In this document: positions 1-8,664 of the stretch, piece by piece
Layout: each line of letters starts with the position of its first letter
Position numbering within the stretch: position 1 is the stretch's first letter
Assembly: GCA_018065085.1 (NCBI GenBank)
Contig: JAGHUA010000005.1
Location: 57,837 to 121,836 of the forward strand
Source of the DNA: Candidatus Liminaster caballi
Lineage (GTDB): Bacteria; Bacteroidota; Bacteroidia; Bacteroidales; UBA3663
Length of the DNA: 64,000 nucleotides
Direction of reading: 5' to 3'
Translations under genes and position numbers: made by a program
Notes under the pieces: model-generated
What the model saw: only the letters and a program-made list of their open reading frames with translations
Databases searched by the model: none
What the model was told of the DNA's origin: nothing

Positions 1-528
1 ATGCACGTACTTATAGGAGCCATGCTCAGCGGATCCGGTCTTGGCATCGTCTTTGCCCATAACGGTTCGACAGGCGGCACCGATATCATCGTAGCCCTGG
101 TCAACAAATTCTCTCGCATGAGCCTTGGACGCGTCATGCAGTTCATCGATATCTCGATCATCTGCACCAGCTACATCCTCTTCCAGAGCTTCGAACTCAT
201 CGTCTATGGCGTGGTCTTCACCATCATTGCCAGCATCATGGTCGATTATGTGTTCAACGGTTCACGACAGACCGTACAGTTCATGATCATCTCAAAGAAT
301 TTCGAGACCATTGCCGACGCTATGAACAACAGTCTGAACCGAGGAGTGACCATACTCCACGGACAGGGATGGTACTCGAAGCAGGACGTACAGGTGGTCA
401 TGGTCCTCTGCCGCAAGTACGAGAGCCAGTACGTCTTCAACCTCATCAAGGCCATCGACCCGAATGCCATGGTCAGCCAGACATTCTGCCACGGTGTCTT
501 CGGCGAGGGATTCGACAAGATTAAGTAA
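1..528 (+). CDS. YitT/DUF2179 family membrane protein, C-terminal part
   Basis: This looks like the C-terminal part of a YitT-family integral membrane protein of unknown transport role. The visible part has glycine-rich membrane segments (GSGLGIVFAHNGSTGGTDII, then hydrophobic stretches to about residue 80). A soluble DUF2179-type domain follows, ending in SQTFCHGVFGEGFDKIK. Family members are usually 280-300 residues, and only 175 are here, so the real start lies upstream of the window; the ATG at base 1 is probably an internal Met. The family assignment is from pattern recognition. Nothing in the sequence shows a substrate. Confidence 0.75.
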   Translation: MHVLIGAMLSGSGLGIVFAHNGSTGGTDIIVALVNKFSRMSLGRVMQFIDISIICTSYILFQSFELIVYGVVFTIIASIMVDYVFNGSRQTVQFMIISKNFETIADAMNNSLNRGVTILHGQGWYSKQDVQVVMVLCRKYESQYVFNLIKAIDPNAMVSQTFCHGVFGEGFDKIK

Positions 529-594
529 TTTGGATTTACGATTTATCGGTTTGCAAATTACTATTTACGATTTACATATTTACGATTTACAAAA
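529..594. repeat. Degenerate ATTTACGATTT direct repeats
   Basis: The short gap upstream of the cytidylyltransferase is built of about four imperfect copies of ATTTACGATTTA. No TAnnTTTG box is visible. It may be a length-variable spacer or leader; function is unknown. Confidence 0.5.
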
Positions 595-1311
595 ATGAAC
601 ATCGCACTAATCATCGCCGGCGGTTCTGGCAACAGAATGGGTCAGGACATTCCAAAGCAGTTTATGCATGTTGACGGATGTCCTATTATCATCCACACAA
701 TGCTCTGCTTCCAGAGTCACCCTGACATCGACGCAATAGCAGTGGTTTGTCTCAACGGATGGGACACCGTGTTGCAGGCCTATGCCAACCAGTTCAACGT
801 CACCAAGCTGAAGCACATCTTCCCTGGCGGCGAGACAGGCATGGAGTCTATCCACAATGGCATCTACGGACTTCGCGAGGCTGGCTATAACGACGATGAT
901 CTTGTGCTGATACACGACTCCGTGCGCCCTCTGCTCAGCCAGGACATCATCTCGTCCAACATCGCCATCTGCAAGGCGTTCGGCTATGCCATCACAGGCA
1001 TCAAGTGCCGTGAGGCAATCCTGGAGAGCGAGGACGGATTCTCATCGACCACCAGCATTCCACGCGACCGTCTCATCCGCACACAGACCCCACAGACATT
1101 CCGTCTCGGCAACATCATCTCCCTCCATGAGGAGGCCAAGCGCATGGGCATTACCAACAGCGTGGCTTCGTGTACACTGACTGCCGAGGTCGGCGGACGA
1201 GAGATGCACATCGTGCCAGGTTCAGAGAAGAACATAAAGATCACCACCGTCGAGGACCTTGAGATTCTGAAGGCCCTGATGCACGTGGGGAAGGAAGGAT
1301 GGCTGAAATGA
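595..1311 (+). CDS. IspD/TarI-like cytidylyltransferase (probably polyol-phosphate)
   Basis: A 238-residue nucleotidyltransferase of the IspD/TarI superfamily that would couple CTP to a sugar-alcohol phosphate. The N-terminal signature AGGSGNRMG followed by PKQF binds the nucleotide. HDSVRPL near residue 105 and RTQTPQTF near residue 160 are the other family landmarks. The HDSVRP form (rather than HDAARP) and the context favour a TarI-type CTP:ribitol-5-phosphate role over MEP-pathway IspD: it overlaps an SDR gene by 13 bp and is followed by a CDP-glycerol/ribitol transferase. The substrate is inferred. An IspD function cannot be excluded from sequence alone. Confidence 0.8.
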   Translation: MNIALIIAGGSGNRMGQDIPKQFMHVDGCPIIIHTMLCFQSHPDIDAIAVVCLNGWDTVLQAYANQFNVTKLKHIFPGGETGMESIHNGIYGLREAGYNDDDLVLIHDSVRPLLSQDIISSNIAICKAFGYAITGIKCREAILESEDGFSSTTSIPRDRLIRTQTPQTFRLGNIISLHEEAKRMGITNSVASCTLTAEVGGREMHIVPGSEKNIKITTVEDLEILKALMHVGKEGWLK

Positions 1312-2327
1312 CATCCTACAGCGAAGACATCAGAAGGGCCGCAGCAGCAGCCTTGCCTTGGGAACGGCTCTCTGGGTGCAACATTCTCGTGACAGGAGCC
1401 ACCGGCCTCATCGGCGGTTGTCTTGTGGAGGTGCTGATGGCTCATGCCGACAGCACATGCCACGTCTATGCAAGCGGACGCAACGAGGCTTCTGCCATGA
1501 AGCGCTTTGCCGGTTATGCCGATGACCCACGGTTCCATTTCGTGCGCTACGATGTGCTCGAACCGCTTCAGAGCGATGTTAATTTCCATTATATCATCCA
1601 TGCCGCCAGCAACGCATCGCCTAATTTCTTTGCCCAATCGCCTGTCGAAATCATCAAGGCCAACGTAATAGGCACATGCAACCTTATCGAATATGGCATG
1701 AGCCACGGTATGCGCAGGATGCTCTATGTGTCGTCGGGCGAGGTGTATGGCGAAGGTGACGGAAGGACTTTCGATGAGGCATACAGCGGCTATGTTGACT
1801 GCTCACAGCCCCGTTCATGCTACCCTTCGTCAAAGCGTGCTGCCGAGACACTCTGTGCCTCCTACGTGTCTGAATACGGAGCCGACATTGTCATGGCCCG
1901 GCCGTCACACACCTACGGTCCGCATTTCACATCGGCAGACAACCGTGTCTATGCCCAGTTCATACGCAACGTGCTCAATGGCGAGGACATCGTCATGAAG
2001 AGCACAGGCTCACAGTACCGTTCGTGGTGTTATGTGGTTGACTGCGCCCTTGCCATGCTCTGTATCCTGCTCAAAGGCGAGTGCGGAAAGCCTTACAACA
2101 TCGCCGATGCGACATCCAACATCACCATACGCGAACTGGCAGAGATGATTGCCTCGATCGGCAACAGGAAGGTGGTCATCGATCTGCCGTCAGACGTCGA
2201 GCGTCGCGGCTTCAACCCCGTCACACGTTCGCTCTTCTCCACCGAACGACTCCAGTCGCTTGGCTGGGAGCCGTTGGAAGGCACGATGACCGATAAGATG
2301 CGCCACACCATCGAGGCTCTGGCTTAA
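1299..2327 (+). CDS. NAD-dependent epimerase/dehydratase (extended SDR)
   Basis: A 342-residue extended short-chain dehydrogenase/reductase. The Rossmann motif GATGLIGG lies near residue 32, the substrate-loop motif ARPSHTYGPH near residue 200, and the catalytic Y-x3-K appears as CYPSSKRAAE near residue 178. It resembles NDP-sugar 4,6-dehydratases, decarboxylases and epimerases. The ATG overlaps the upstream cytidylyltransferase by 13 bp and has a purine-rich GGGGAAGGAAGG site before it, so the two are translationally coupled. It probably modifies the sugar or polyol moiety used by this glycan locus. The exact reaction is not evident. Confidence 0.85.
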   Translation: MAEMTSYSEDIRRAAAAALPWERLSGCNILVTGATGLIGGCLVEVLMAHADSTCHVYASGRNEASAMKRFAGYADDPRFHFVRYDVLEPLQSDVNFHYIIHAASNASPNFFAQSPVEIIKANVIGTCNLIEYGMSHGMRRMLYVSSGEVYGEGDGRTFDEAYSGYVDCSQPRSCYPSSKRAAETLCASYVSEYGADIVMARPSHTYGPHFTSADNRVYAQFIRNVLNGEDIVMKSTGSQYRSWCYVVDCALAMLCILLKGECGKPYNIADATSNITIRELAEMIASIGNRKVVIDLPSDVERRGFNPVTRSLFSTERLQSLGWEPLEGTMTDKMRHTIEALA

Positions 2328-2368
2328 GACGCCGTCCGAATGATCCAGGCACAAACAACCGACACACA

Positions 2369-3448
2369 ATGAAACGCTATCTGCTCTTTATCTCACATTC
2401 CTACAGCTACACCATGCTCCGCCCCATCGAGGATGAGGTGCGTCGCCGTGGTGACGACTGTGCATGGTTTATCGAGGAGGAAACCTGTCCTGACCTTCTG
2501 CGTCCCGATGAGAAGCGGCTGCTCACAGTCGAACAGGTCATCGACTATAATCCCATCGCCTGCATTGCTCCGGGCAACTGGGTCTATGATTTCTTCCCTG
2601 GCGTGAAGGTTCACACGTTCCATGGCTATCCCGTACAGAAGCGTTTCGAGAAGGTCGATGACCATTTTGAGGTACGCGAGTGGTTTGACATCTACTGCAC
2701 TGCGGGTCCAAGCTGTACGCCTACGTTCAAGGAACTCGAAAATAAGCACGGCTACTTCCGTGTCTATGAGACAGGCGGTCCGAAGATCGATCATTTCTTC
2801 TCGCCCGGCCTTTCTGCCGAACCAGAGCGTCAGCGTCCATGCATTCTCTATGCACCGACGTTCACACGTTCCGTGACATCGGCTCCATCCATGCTCAGTG
2901 CCATCGACCGCATGGCAGGAGAATGTCCGTGGGACTGGCACATCCTCCTTCACCCCAAGCTTCCGCCTCAGATCTTCGATGCCTATCGCGACCTTGCCAG
3001 CCGTCATGACAATGTGCAGTTCCTTGAGGTGAACGAGGGCGTAGAGACCTATCGCAAGACCGATGCCATGCTGGCCGACAGTTCGAGCATCATCCTTGAA
3101 TACATGCTGCTCGACAAGCCTGTCGTGACGTTCAACAACTCCCACCCTGGTCCTCACCTTATCAACGTGACCGACCCAGACCTCGTGGCCGATGCTATTG
3201 CCAGGGCCCTGACCCGTCCGGCCGATCTGATGGATGAGGTGCACAAATACGGACTATGGCACGAAGCACACCGCGACGGACGCAACTCTGCCCGCGTGCT
3301 CGATGCCATAGATGACTTCATAGCAAACTATCAGGGAAAGATCAGGCGCAAGCCTCTCAACCTCATACGCAAGATCAAGCTTCGCTGGCGACTGAGGAAA
3401 CGCTACAGCTTCACGTTCCTGTTCACGAGTTTGTTCTTCCACTCGTAA
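2369..3448 (+). CDS. CDP-glycerol/CDP-ribitol phosphotransferase family protein (TagB/TagF-like)
   Basis: A 359-residue protein with the fold signatures of PF04464 glycerophosphotransferases: HGYP near residue 85, ILYAPTF near residue 164, LHPKL near residue 193, and a DSSSIILEYMLLDKPVV donor-binding segment near residue 235. Such enzymes move polyol phosphate from a CDP-polyol to a glycan acceptor at the inner face of the cytoplasmic membrane. With the TarI-like gene upstream this gives a donor-maker and donor-user pair. Its 3' end overlaps the convergent GT10 gene by 46 bp, and the last ~40 residues are basic (KIRRKPLN...), consistent with membrane contact. Confidence 0.85.
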   Translation: MKRYLLFISHSYSYTMLRPIEDEVRRRGDDCAWFIEEETCPDLLRPDEKRLLTVEQVIDYNPIACIAPGNWVYDFFPGVKVHTFHGYPVQKRFEKVDDHFEVREWFDIYCTAGPSCTPTFKELENKHGYFRVYETGGPKIDHFFSPGLSAEPERQRPCILYAPTFTRSVTSAPSMLSAIDRMAGECPWDWHILLHPKLPPQIFDAYRDLASRHDNVQFLEVNEGVETYRKTDAMLADSSSIILEYMLLDKPVVTFNNSHPGPHLINVTDPDLVADAIARALTRPADLMDEVHKYGLWHEAHRDGRNSARVLDAIDDFIANYQGKIRRKPLNLIRKIKLRWRLRKRYSFTFLFTSLFFHS

Positions 3449-4431
3449 TACTTGCGCACCACGAGATAGCGCAACAGGTTGACAGGGTGTCCGCTCGACC
3501 GGCATGGGCTGATCGTCACCTCCTGCTTTGGCCGTTTGGCATCAAGGCTGTCACACAGGCGCGCCACATACTCGAACATATTATATTTATCAAGGCAGAG
3601 ATCCTTGCATTCGTGCAACAGGGCTCTGCTCTTTTCATACCGTTCGCTGGCAATGGCCTCGTCTATGATGCGTATAGCCTCGTCTGGGCGGGCAATGTCG
3701 ATGGGTGTGTATGAGCCTTCGGGGAAATAATCGCCGAGGTTGGTACAGCCATAATAGAGCGGATAGGTCTCAGCGAGGAAACAGTCACTGAGTTTCTCGG
3801 TCCAGTAGTAGTTCTGCGATGAGTTCTCGATGACGATGTGATATTTGTAGTCGGCCAGCACGTCCCACTTGTCGCCAAACGGATTGTATCCGCGTCCGAA
3901 GATGTCGAGCTGGTCGCCAAAATGCTGCTTGAGCTTATCGACGAAACGGATACGGTCGATGTGACCCTGAGTGAAAGCCTTGTTGCTGGTGATGACCGAG
4001 ATGAGTTTTTTCTTCTCCGGACGCATGGCCTTCAGCGCATCATAGTCGAGCGTGACCTTTATCGGACCCTCGCGGCGGTCATCATAGCCCACGAACCACG
4101 GCAGTATGGCAGGGCCGAGATGCACGTTGCGGTGACGCGTACGTTCCTGGCATGTACACACCATGCCGAACTGGCGCAGGTATTTGTCAGGATAGATCAG
4201 CACCGATCGCGGTTCTGTGGTCAGGACGATGGTGTTCTCCGGAGCCACGCGGCACGTCTCGTTGCGTCTGAGGCCCTTGCCCTGCACAACCCAGAAGTCG
4301 GCCTCCTTCACGTCATCGCCCATCACGAAGCGGTAACGCCCGTCCTGCGACAGCATCTCATGCCCTCGCGTCTGTCGGTCGAATATTGTTCCGAGTCTCT
4401 CTCTATATGGTGTCAGTTTTATCGTCAGCAC
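3403..4431 (-). CDS. Glycosyltransferase family 10 (fucosyltransferase-like)
   Basis: A 342-residue protein whose central and C-terminal region carries the GT10 alpha-1,3-fucosyltransferase signature: DYKYHIVIENSSQNYYWTEK, then a TYPLYYGC segment and FPEGSYTPID. This motif binds GDP-fucose. The N-terminal half is divergent, as is usual for acceptor-binding regions. It is last in a minus-strand set with the WaaP-like and Gtf3-like genes, overlapping the WaaP-like gene by 7 bp. Its stop lies inside the opposite-strand CDP-polyol transferase gene. Donor specificity (GDP-fucose or related) is inferred from family. Confidence 0.82.
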   Translation of the reverse strand: MLTIKLTPYRERLGTIFDRQTRGHEMLSQDGRYRFVMGDDVKEADFWVVQGKGLRRNETCRVAPENTIVLTTEPRSVLIYPDKYLRQFGMVCTCQERTRHRNVHLGPAILPWFVGYDDRREGPIKVTLDYDALKAMRPEKKKLISVITSNKAFTQGHIDRIRFVDKLKQHFGDQLDIFGRGYNPFGDKWDVLADYKYHIVIENSSQNYYWTEKLSDCFLAETYPLYYGCTNLGDYFPEGSYTPIDIARPDEAIRIIDEAIASERYEKSRALLHECKDLCLDKYNMFEYVARLCDSLDAKRPKQEVTISPCRSSGHPVNLLRYLVVRKYYEWKNKLVNRNVKL

Positions 4432-5225
4432 TGTTTCAGTCTTTTAATAGCCTTTTTGGGGTGAGTAATCATCTTCCTGATCCTCCATCTTCGGTCATGG
4501 CGCAGTTTCACGGCCCTGGCCTCTTTCTCGAAGGCATCGGCGTCCCACCCCCTTGCCTCGGCATAATGACGCGACACGAAGGCATGCAGCGCCATATTGC
4601 CCGTGAAGAGAGTCAGGTTCTCCATGCAGTCGGCCTTTGGCACAGGCTTTCTGACCGCCTCTCCGTCAGCCTTGCCGTCGGTCATGAAGTCCATGCGGTT
4701 GATGTCGATAAGCTGGAAGCGGTAAGTGCCGTCGGGCTGCTGACGGTAGAGCACGTTGCCCGAGTTCAGGTCATAGTGGAGCACACCCGACTCATGCAGG
4801 CGGGCCACGAACTCAGCAAAGGCAGCGGCGAGGTCATGGTCGAAATCGGCCGTCAGATTGAAGCGGCTGCGCACCTCCTCATAGTCGGTGTAGGCACACG
4901 CATAGAACGTGTCGGCAACCAGACCCAGGCGGCGCTGCTCAATATAGGCAATAGGCAGCGGAGTGTCGATGCCACGCTCCAGAAGGCGTTCGGCATTGCG
5001 ATACGAACGCTCGGCCTTGCTCTTGCGGAAGAATGTGTAGATTATGCCCTTCAGCACATCGAGGCGCTTGAACCGCTTCACCACCAATGCCTCGCCATCG
5101 GCCTCAAACCGGCGCAACACATTGCGACCCGAGTAGATCAGATCGCCACCCTGACGGAAAAGGTCGGGCAGCTGCGTCAGCCATTGACGCATGTGCTGGT
5201 ATGATGTGTTGACTACGAGTTTCAC
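4425..5225 (-). CDS. Lipopolysaccharide kinase (WaaP/Kdo-kinase-like) family protein
   Basis: A 266-residue protein-kinase-fold enzyme of the WaaP/InaA type. The catalytic loop HYDLNSGNVLY near residue 150 and the metal-binding FQLIDINRMDF near residue 170 correspond to the HxDxxxxN and DxN kinase motifs. KRFKRLD near residue 50 may carry the ATP-anchoring lysine. Family members phosphorylate heptose or Kdo of the LPS core in the cytoplasm. It sits between two glycosyltransferases in a minus-strand operon (7-bp overlap downstream, 15-bp gap upstream), so it probably phosphorylates the same glycan. Confidence 0.82.
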   Translation of the reverse strand: MKLVVNTSYQHMRQWLTQLPDLFRQGGDLIYSGRNVLRRFEADGEALVVKRFKRLDVLKGIIYTFFRKSKAERSYRNAERLLERGIDTPLPIAYIEQRRLGLVADTFYACAYTDYEEVRSRFNLTADFDHDLAAAFAEFVARLHESGVLHYDLNSGNVLYRQQPDGTYRFQLIDINRMDFMTDGKADGEAVRKPVPKADCMENLTLFTGNMALHAFVSRHYAEARGWDADAFEKEARAVKLRHDRRWRIRKMITHPKKAIKRLKQC

Positions 5226-5240
5226 AGTTCAGCCGGTCGG

Positions 5241-6263
5241 TCAGTCATTAAGAAGAGTTAGCGAACGCGAGAATGCGTCGTTGAAATAATATCCCGTTGC
5301 AAGGCGCTGGCGTACGGTCTGCACCCTCTCCACCATCTGAGCATATTCCTCGTCCGTGAGCTTCTGCAGGCGCTCATCGAGCTCACGCAGCGAACCGACG
5401 GTGATGCCCACACCCTCGCGCTCGACGAACGATGCCAAGGCTGCCTCTCTCCAGATGATGACCGGCTTGCCGCTACGCAGGTAGAACGATGTCTTGTGCG
5501 GATTATTGACCTTCAGATACACACCCCAGTCTCCCGCACATTCATCGATCGACGAGCCGTCCCACACAAGGCCGAAATGGCCTATCGACTGGCGCACGAA
5601 ATCGTCAGAGTTGATAAATCCGCGCGACTTGATATGGGTCCAAGCCGAAGCCTTGGTCTCGTCGAGGCCGCGTCCGTGGATGTGGAGCGTCCAGCAGCAG
5701 TCGGCAGGCAATGCCTCATCCAGCACATAGAGGAAACGGTTCTTGCGTTCAGCCAGGCCTCCGGCATACACCACATCCCACGCCTTGCCCGTCTCATGAT
5801 GCGGCACGCCGAGCGGTTCGGCAGGTGCAGTATAGTCAAAGATTCCGAGAGTCAGCATCGGACGCTTATAGCCGTGGTCGCGCAGGAACCTCTCCATCGA
5901 TTCATTGTGTACGATCAGCACATCCGTACGGCTCAGCTTCCTCACCTCGCCTTCCACGGTCAGTTTCTTGCGGCGGAAACAGCCGAGGTCATGGATCAGC
6001 GTGACGGTCTTTGCGCCCCTCATGCGGGCGATGCGGCAGAGCGAGGGGTAATATTTCTTGAACGGATACTGAATGAGCAGCACATCGCCCCTGTGGATGC
6101 GGAACACGAGCATCACTACGCTCAGCAGTTTGGCGAAGAAACGGGGCACAGTGCCCTTCCATGCCGAACCAACGGCCACGTTGCGGAAACCACGTGCCTC
6201 CATCAGGTCGTCAATATCGTTTTTAGCCTTGTTGTTGAACGGAAGTCTGAGATACAGATTCAT
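5241..6263 (-). CDS. Gtf3/galactofuranosyltransferase-like glycosyltransferase
   Basis: A 340-residue GT-B type glycosyltransferase. The pattern VVYAGGL near residue 165, WDG followed by an acidic/Cys segment near residue 235, and KVNNPHKTSFYLRSGKPVII near residue 255 match the Gtf3/beta-1,6-galactofuranosyltransferase group. The ORF track starts 21 codons earlier, but the ATG at 6263 (MNLYLRLPF) is preferred because a TTG-N19-TACCTTTG promoter lies just upstream and would overlap the longer form. It is the first gene of the minus-strand trio with the WaaP-like and GT10 genes. The sugar transferred is not certain. Confidence 0.78.
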   Translation of the reverse strand: MNLYLRLPFNNKAKNDIDDLMEARGFRNVAVGSAWKGTVPRFFAKLLSVVMLVFRIHRGDVLLIQYPFKKYYPSLCRIARMRGAKTVTLIHDLGCFRRKKLTVEGEVRKLSRTDVLIVHNESMERFLRDHGYKRPMLTLGIFDYTAPAEPLGVPHHETGKAWDVVYAGGLAERKNRFLYVLDEALPADCCWTLHIHGRGLDETKASAWTHIKSRGFINSDDFVRQSIGHFGLVWDGSSIDECAGDWGVYLKVNNPHKTSFYLRSGKPVIIWREAALASFVEREGVGITVGSLRELDERLQKLTDEEYAQMVERVQTVRQRLATGYYFNDAFSRSLTLLND

Positions 6264-6287
6264 TGCAATTATAGTCTGTTTTGCGCG

Positions 6288-6317
6288 CAAAGGTAATGTT
6301 TTTTTTGCAATCGGCAA
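6288..6317 (-). promoter_or_regulatory. Bacteroidetes promoter for the glycosyltransferase operon
   Basis: Read on the minus strand: TTG, 19 nt, TACCTTTG, matching the Bacteroidetes -33/-7 consensus, about 25 nt before the ATG at 6263. It probably drives the three minus-strand genes down to 3403. Confidence 0.7.
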
Positions 6318-6389
6318 TAAAAACACGTAATAATCAGTGTTTTTTTTATGTTTTGTACTGTTTATGCGTGCTTATTCAGTTTTTTTACA

Positions 6390-6397
6390 TATCTTTG
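6390..6397 (+). promoter_or_regulatory. -7 box upstream of the aminotransferase
   Basis: TATCTTTG, a good Bacteroidetes -7 element, 68 nt before the ATG at 6466. The -33 region is weak. This box makes the long ORF-track start at 6337 unlikely. Confidence 0.55.
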
Positions 6398-6465
6398 CGC
6401 GTCAAATTATCATCATTCGACAAACACAAAATAAACAGTCATCGAACCAAACAACACCCACATAC

Positions 6466-7503
6466 ATGGTTTACTTAGATCGCAACGAATTCAATTTCGA
6501 ACCATCGCAGAAGGTCATCGACGCAGTGCGCAGCTTTGACCCTGCAACACTTTGTTTCTATACCCGCATCTACGACGAAGGCAAGAAGAGCGTTGTCACC
6601 GTGCGCCTCTCAGAAATGTACAACGTGCCGGAGGAACGTGTGCTGATGACCTATGGCGGCGAGGAAGTGCTCAAGTCTGCCATCCACTACTATCTGACCA
6701 AGGGCAACAACAAGACCATCCTCATTCCACAGTTCTCATGGTGGTACTACAACCGCGTTGCCTCTGAGGTGGAGGGCATCACCGAGATGTATCCGCTCTA
6801 TGAGGAGACCGACACCTTCAGCTATCATGTTGACGAGGTCATCGAATATACCAACCGCATCCATCCGCGTATGCTGCTCCTTGCCTCGCCTAACAATCCG
6901 ACAGGCAACAGCCTCACCCCTGCCGAGGTGAGCCGCATCATGGAGTCTATCCCATCTGACACCATGGTTCTCATCGACGAGGCCTACGCTTCGTTCATCA
7001 GCTGCGACATCGACTATATTGCCCCGTTGGTCAACAGATACAACAACCTTATCATCGCCCGCACACTCTCCAAGTTCTACGGTCTGCCAGGCCTCCGCGT
7101 GGGCTTCGGCTTCATCGGCGAGGGTCAGGAGGCATATCTCAAGTTTGCCAACAAATACCTTGGCTACAACCGGTTCAGCGAGGCAGTGGCTCTGGCAGCC
7201 CTCGAAAGTGAGGAGCACTACCGCCACGTTGCCGATCAGATGGAGTGGGACCGCCAGCTCTTCCAGAAGGAGCTCGGTCAGCTGCCAGGCTTCAAGGTCT
7301 ATAAGTCGGTGGCCAACTTCATCCTCATCAAGTATCCGACAGCCATCAAGGCAGCCCTTCAGCAGGCAATGGCCGAGCACGACTACAAGATCAAGTTCAT
7401 GGGCGATCCCGGTCTTGAGGACACACTCCGCATCACCCTTGGCCGACCTGAGCAGATCCAGGTTGTGGTCGATACCATCAAGCGCGTAGCAACAGCCAAA
7501 TAA
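6466..7503 (+). CDS. HisC-like PLP-dependent aminotransferase
   Basis: A 345-residue fold-type I aminotransferase of the histidinol-phosphate/aromatic family. SPNNPTGN near residue 145, VLIDEAYASF near residue 170 and the PLP lysine in SKFYGLPGLRVGF near residue 205 are all present. The start at 6466 (MVYLDRNEF) replaces the track start because it follows the -7 box and matches normal family length. One base separates it from a LicC-like nucleotidyltransferase, so they form an operon. In this glycan context a role in making an amino-sugar or amino-alcohol phosphate is more likely than histidine synthesis, since no other his genes are nearby. That role is an inference. Confidence 0.82.
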   Translation: MVYLDRNEFNFEPSQKVIDAVRSFDPATLCFYTRIYDEGKKSVVTVRLSEMYNVPEERVLMTYGGEEVLKSAIHYYLTKGNNKTILIPQFSWWYYNRVASEVEGITEMYPLYEETDTFSYHVDEVIEYTNRIHPRMLLLASPNNPTGNSLTPAEVSRIMESIPSDTMVLIDEAYASFISCDIDYIAPLVNRYNNLIIARTLSKFYGLPGLRVGFGFIGEGQEAYLKFANKYLGYNRFSEAVALAALESEEHYRHVADQMEWDRQLFQKELGQLPGFKVYKSVANFILIKYPTAIKAALQQAMAEHDYKIKFMGDPGLEDTLRITLGRPEQIQVVVDTIKRVATAK

Positions 7504-7504
7504 A

Positions 7505-8239
7505 ATGAAAGCCGTAATCCTTGCCGCCGGAATGGCATCACGCCTCCGTCCGCTCACACTCCACACACCCAAGTGCCTGCTCAAGGTAGGCGACCGCTGT
7601 CTGTTGCAGCGCAGTATCGATGCCCTTGTCAGCAATGGCATACATGAGTTCGTCATCGTCACAGGCTATCTGCACGAGCAGATCGAGCAGTTCGTCGTCT
7701 CGCACTATGGAGAAAGCATCAGCGTGCGTTTCATCCACAACGACGTGTTCGATTCGACCAACAATATCTATTCCCTGTGGCTTGCCCGACCGGAGGCCGA
7801 CGGTGAGGAGATTCTCCTGCTCGACAGCGACCTGCTCTACGATCCGCAGATCATCACCCGTGTGCTCAGTTCCGATGCCGACAACGTCCTGACCCTCATC
7901 TGCCATCCTCTCGGCGAGGAAGAGATGAAGGTAGTGATTGGCCCGGATGGCAAGATTACCGAGATCAGCAAGACGTGCGACCCACGCTCTGCCGCCGGCG
8001 AAAGTCTGGGCATCGAACGCATGGGACGCTCTTACACCGCCGCCCTGTTCCGCACTCTTGAGCCAATGATGCTCAACGAAGGGCTGCAAAATGTCTTCTA
8101 TGAGAAGGCCTTTGAACGTCTCATTACCCAGGGACACACCTATCATGTCCTGAATGTAAGCGATCTCTTCTCATGCGAGCTCGACACCGTTGAGGACTTT
8201 GAAACTGCAAAGCAGAAAATTCCTGCCGAACTATATTAA
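7505..8239 (+). CDS. Sugar/choline-phosphate nucleotidyltransferase (LicC-like)
   Basis: A 244-residue nucleotidyltransferase. The N-terminal signature LAAGMASRLRPLT followed by PKCLLKVGD binds NTP, ITGYLHEQI-type and LLDSDLLYD (metal-binding Asp) segments follow. Length and motif spacing resemble CTP:phosphocholine cytidylyltransferases (LicC) as well as small hexose-1-phosphate nucleotidyltransferases. Directly coupled to the aminotransferase upstream, it may activate that enzyme's aminated product as a CDP derivative for transfer to the surface glycan. The base and substrate preferences cannot be read from the sequence. Confidence 0.8.
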   Translation: MKAVILAAGMASRLRPLTLHTPKCLLKVGDRCLLQRSIDALVSNGIHEFVIVTGYLHEQIEQFVVSHYGESISVRFIHNDVFDSTNNIYSLWLARPEADGEEILLLDSDLLYDPQIITRVLSSDADNVLTLICHPLGEEEMKVVIGPDGKITEISKTCDPRSAAGESLGIERMGRSYTAALFRTLEPMMLNEGLQNVFYEKAFERLITQGHTYHVLNVSDLFSCELDTVEDFETAKQKIPAELY

Positions 8240-8337
8240 ATCTTGGATATAAGATACTTGCAAGTTATAAATTCGCGGTAATACACACTGTTTGGCAGTA
8301 ACTTCACGAAATTAAACACACGTCATATTGGCGTCAC

Positions 8338-8493
8338 AGCGTCACAATAACAGCGTCACAATAGTTGGACGTGAATGTAGGTGAAATATGGTCTATATAT
8401 TTATATTTATTTAAATATATAGAGTTTGATTTACGACTTTTTCCAGTGGGCAAAGTATGGGCACACTTTTTGTGACGCTGTTATTGTGACGCT
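8338..8493. repeat. 24-bp perfect inverted repeat with 108-bp AT-rich core
   Basis: Arms at 8338-8361 and 8470-8493 are perfect reverse complements (AGCGTCACAATAACAGCGTC.. and its mirror). The left arm itself contains repeated AGCGTCAC. The core has TATATATTTATATTTATTT and no ORF. The layout fits a miniature inverted-repeat element or a large cruciform. No flanking target-site duplication is evident. Confidence 0.7.
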
Positions 8494-8664
8494 CACTAAT
8501 GAGAAGTCAGGTTTGTTGTGTGCGTGTGTAAAATGCACACTAATGATATTTTTCAGAAAAAAGTTGCAAAAATCTAAATTTTCGACCCTTCGCCGGGTAT
8601 AAGGAAGTGTAGGGCGGATATAAACCTTCTGATTGAGCTCTTCAAACCTTGATAATTCCAAACT

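Noticed and set aside
595-1311. Naming the gene ispD.
   Set aside because: HDSVRP motif and coupling to SDR and TagF-like genes fit a polyol-phosphate cytidylyltransferase better, though substrate is unproven.
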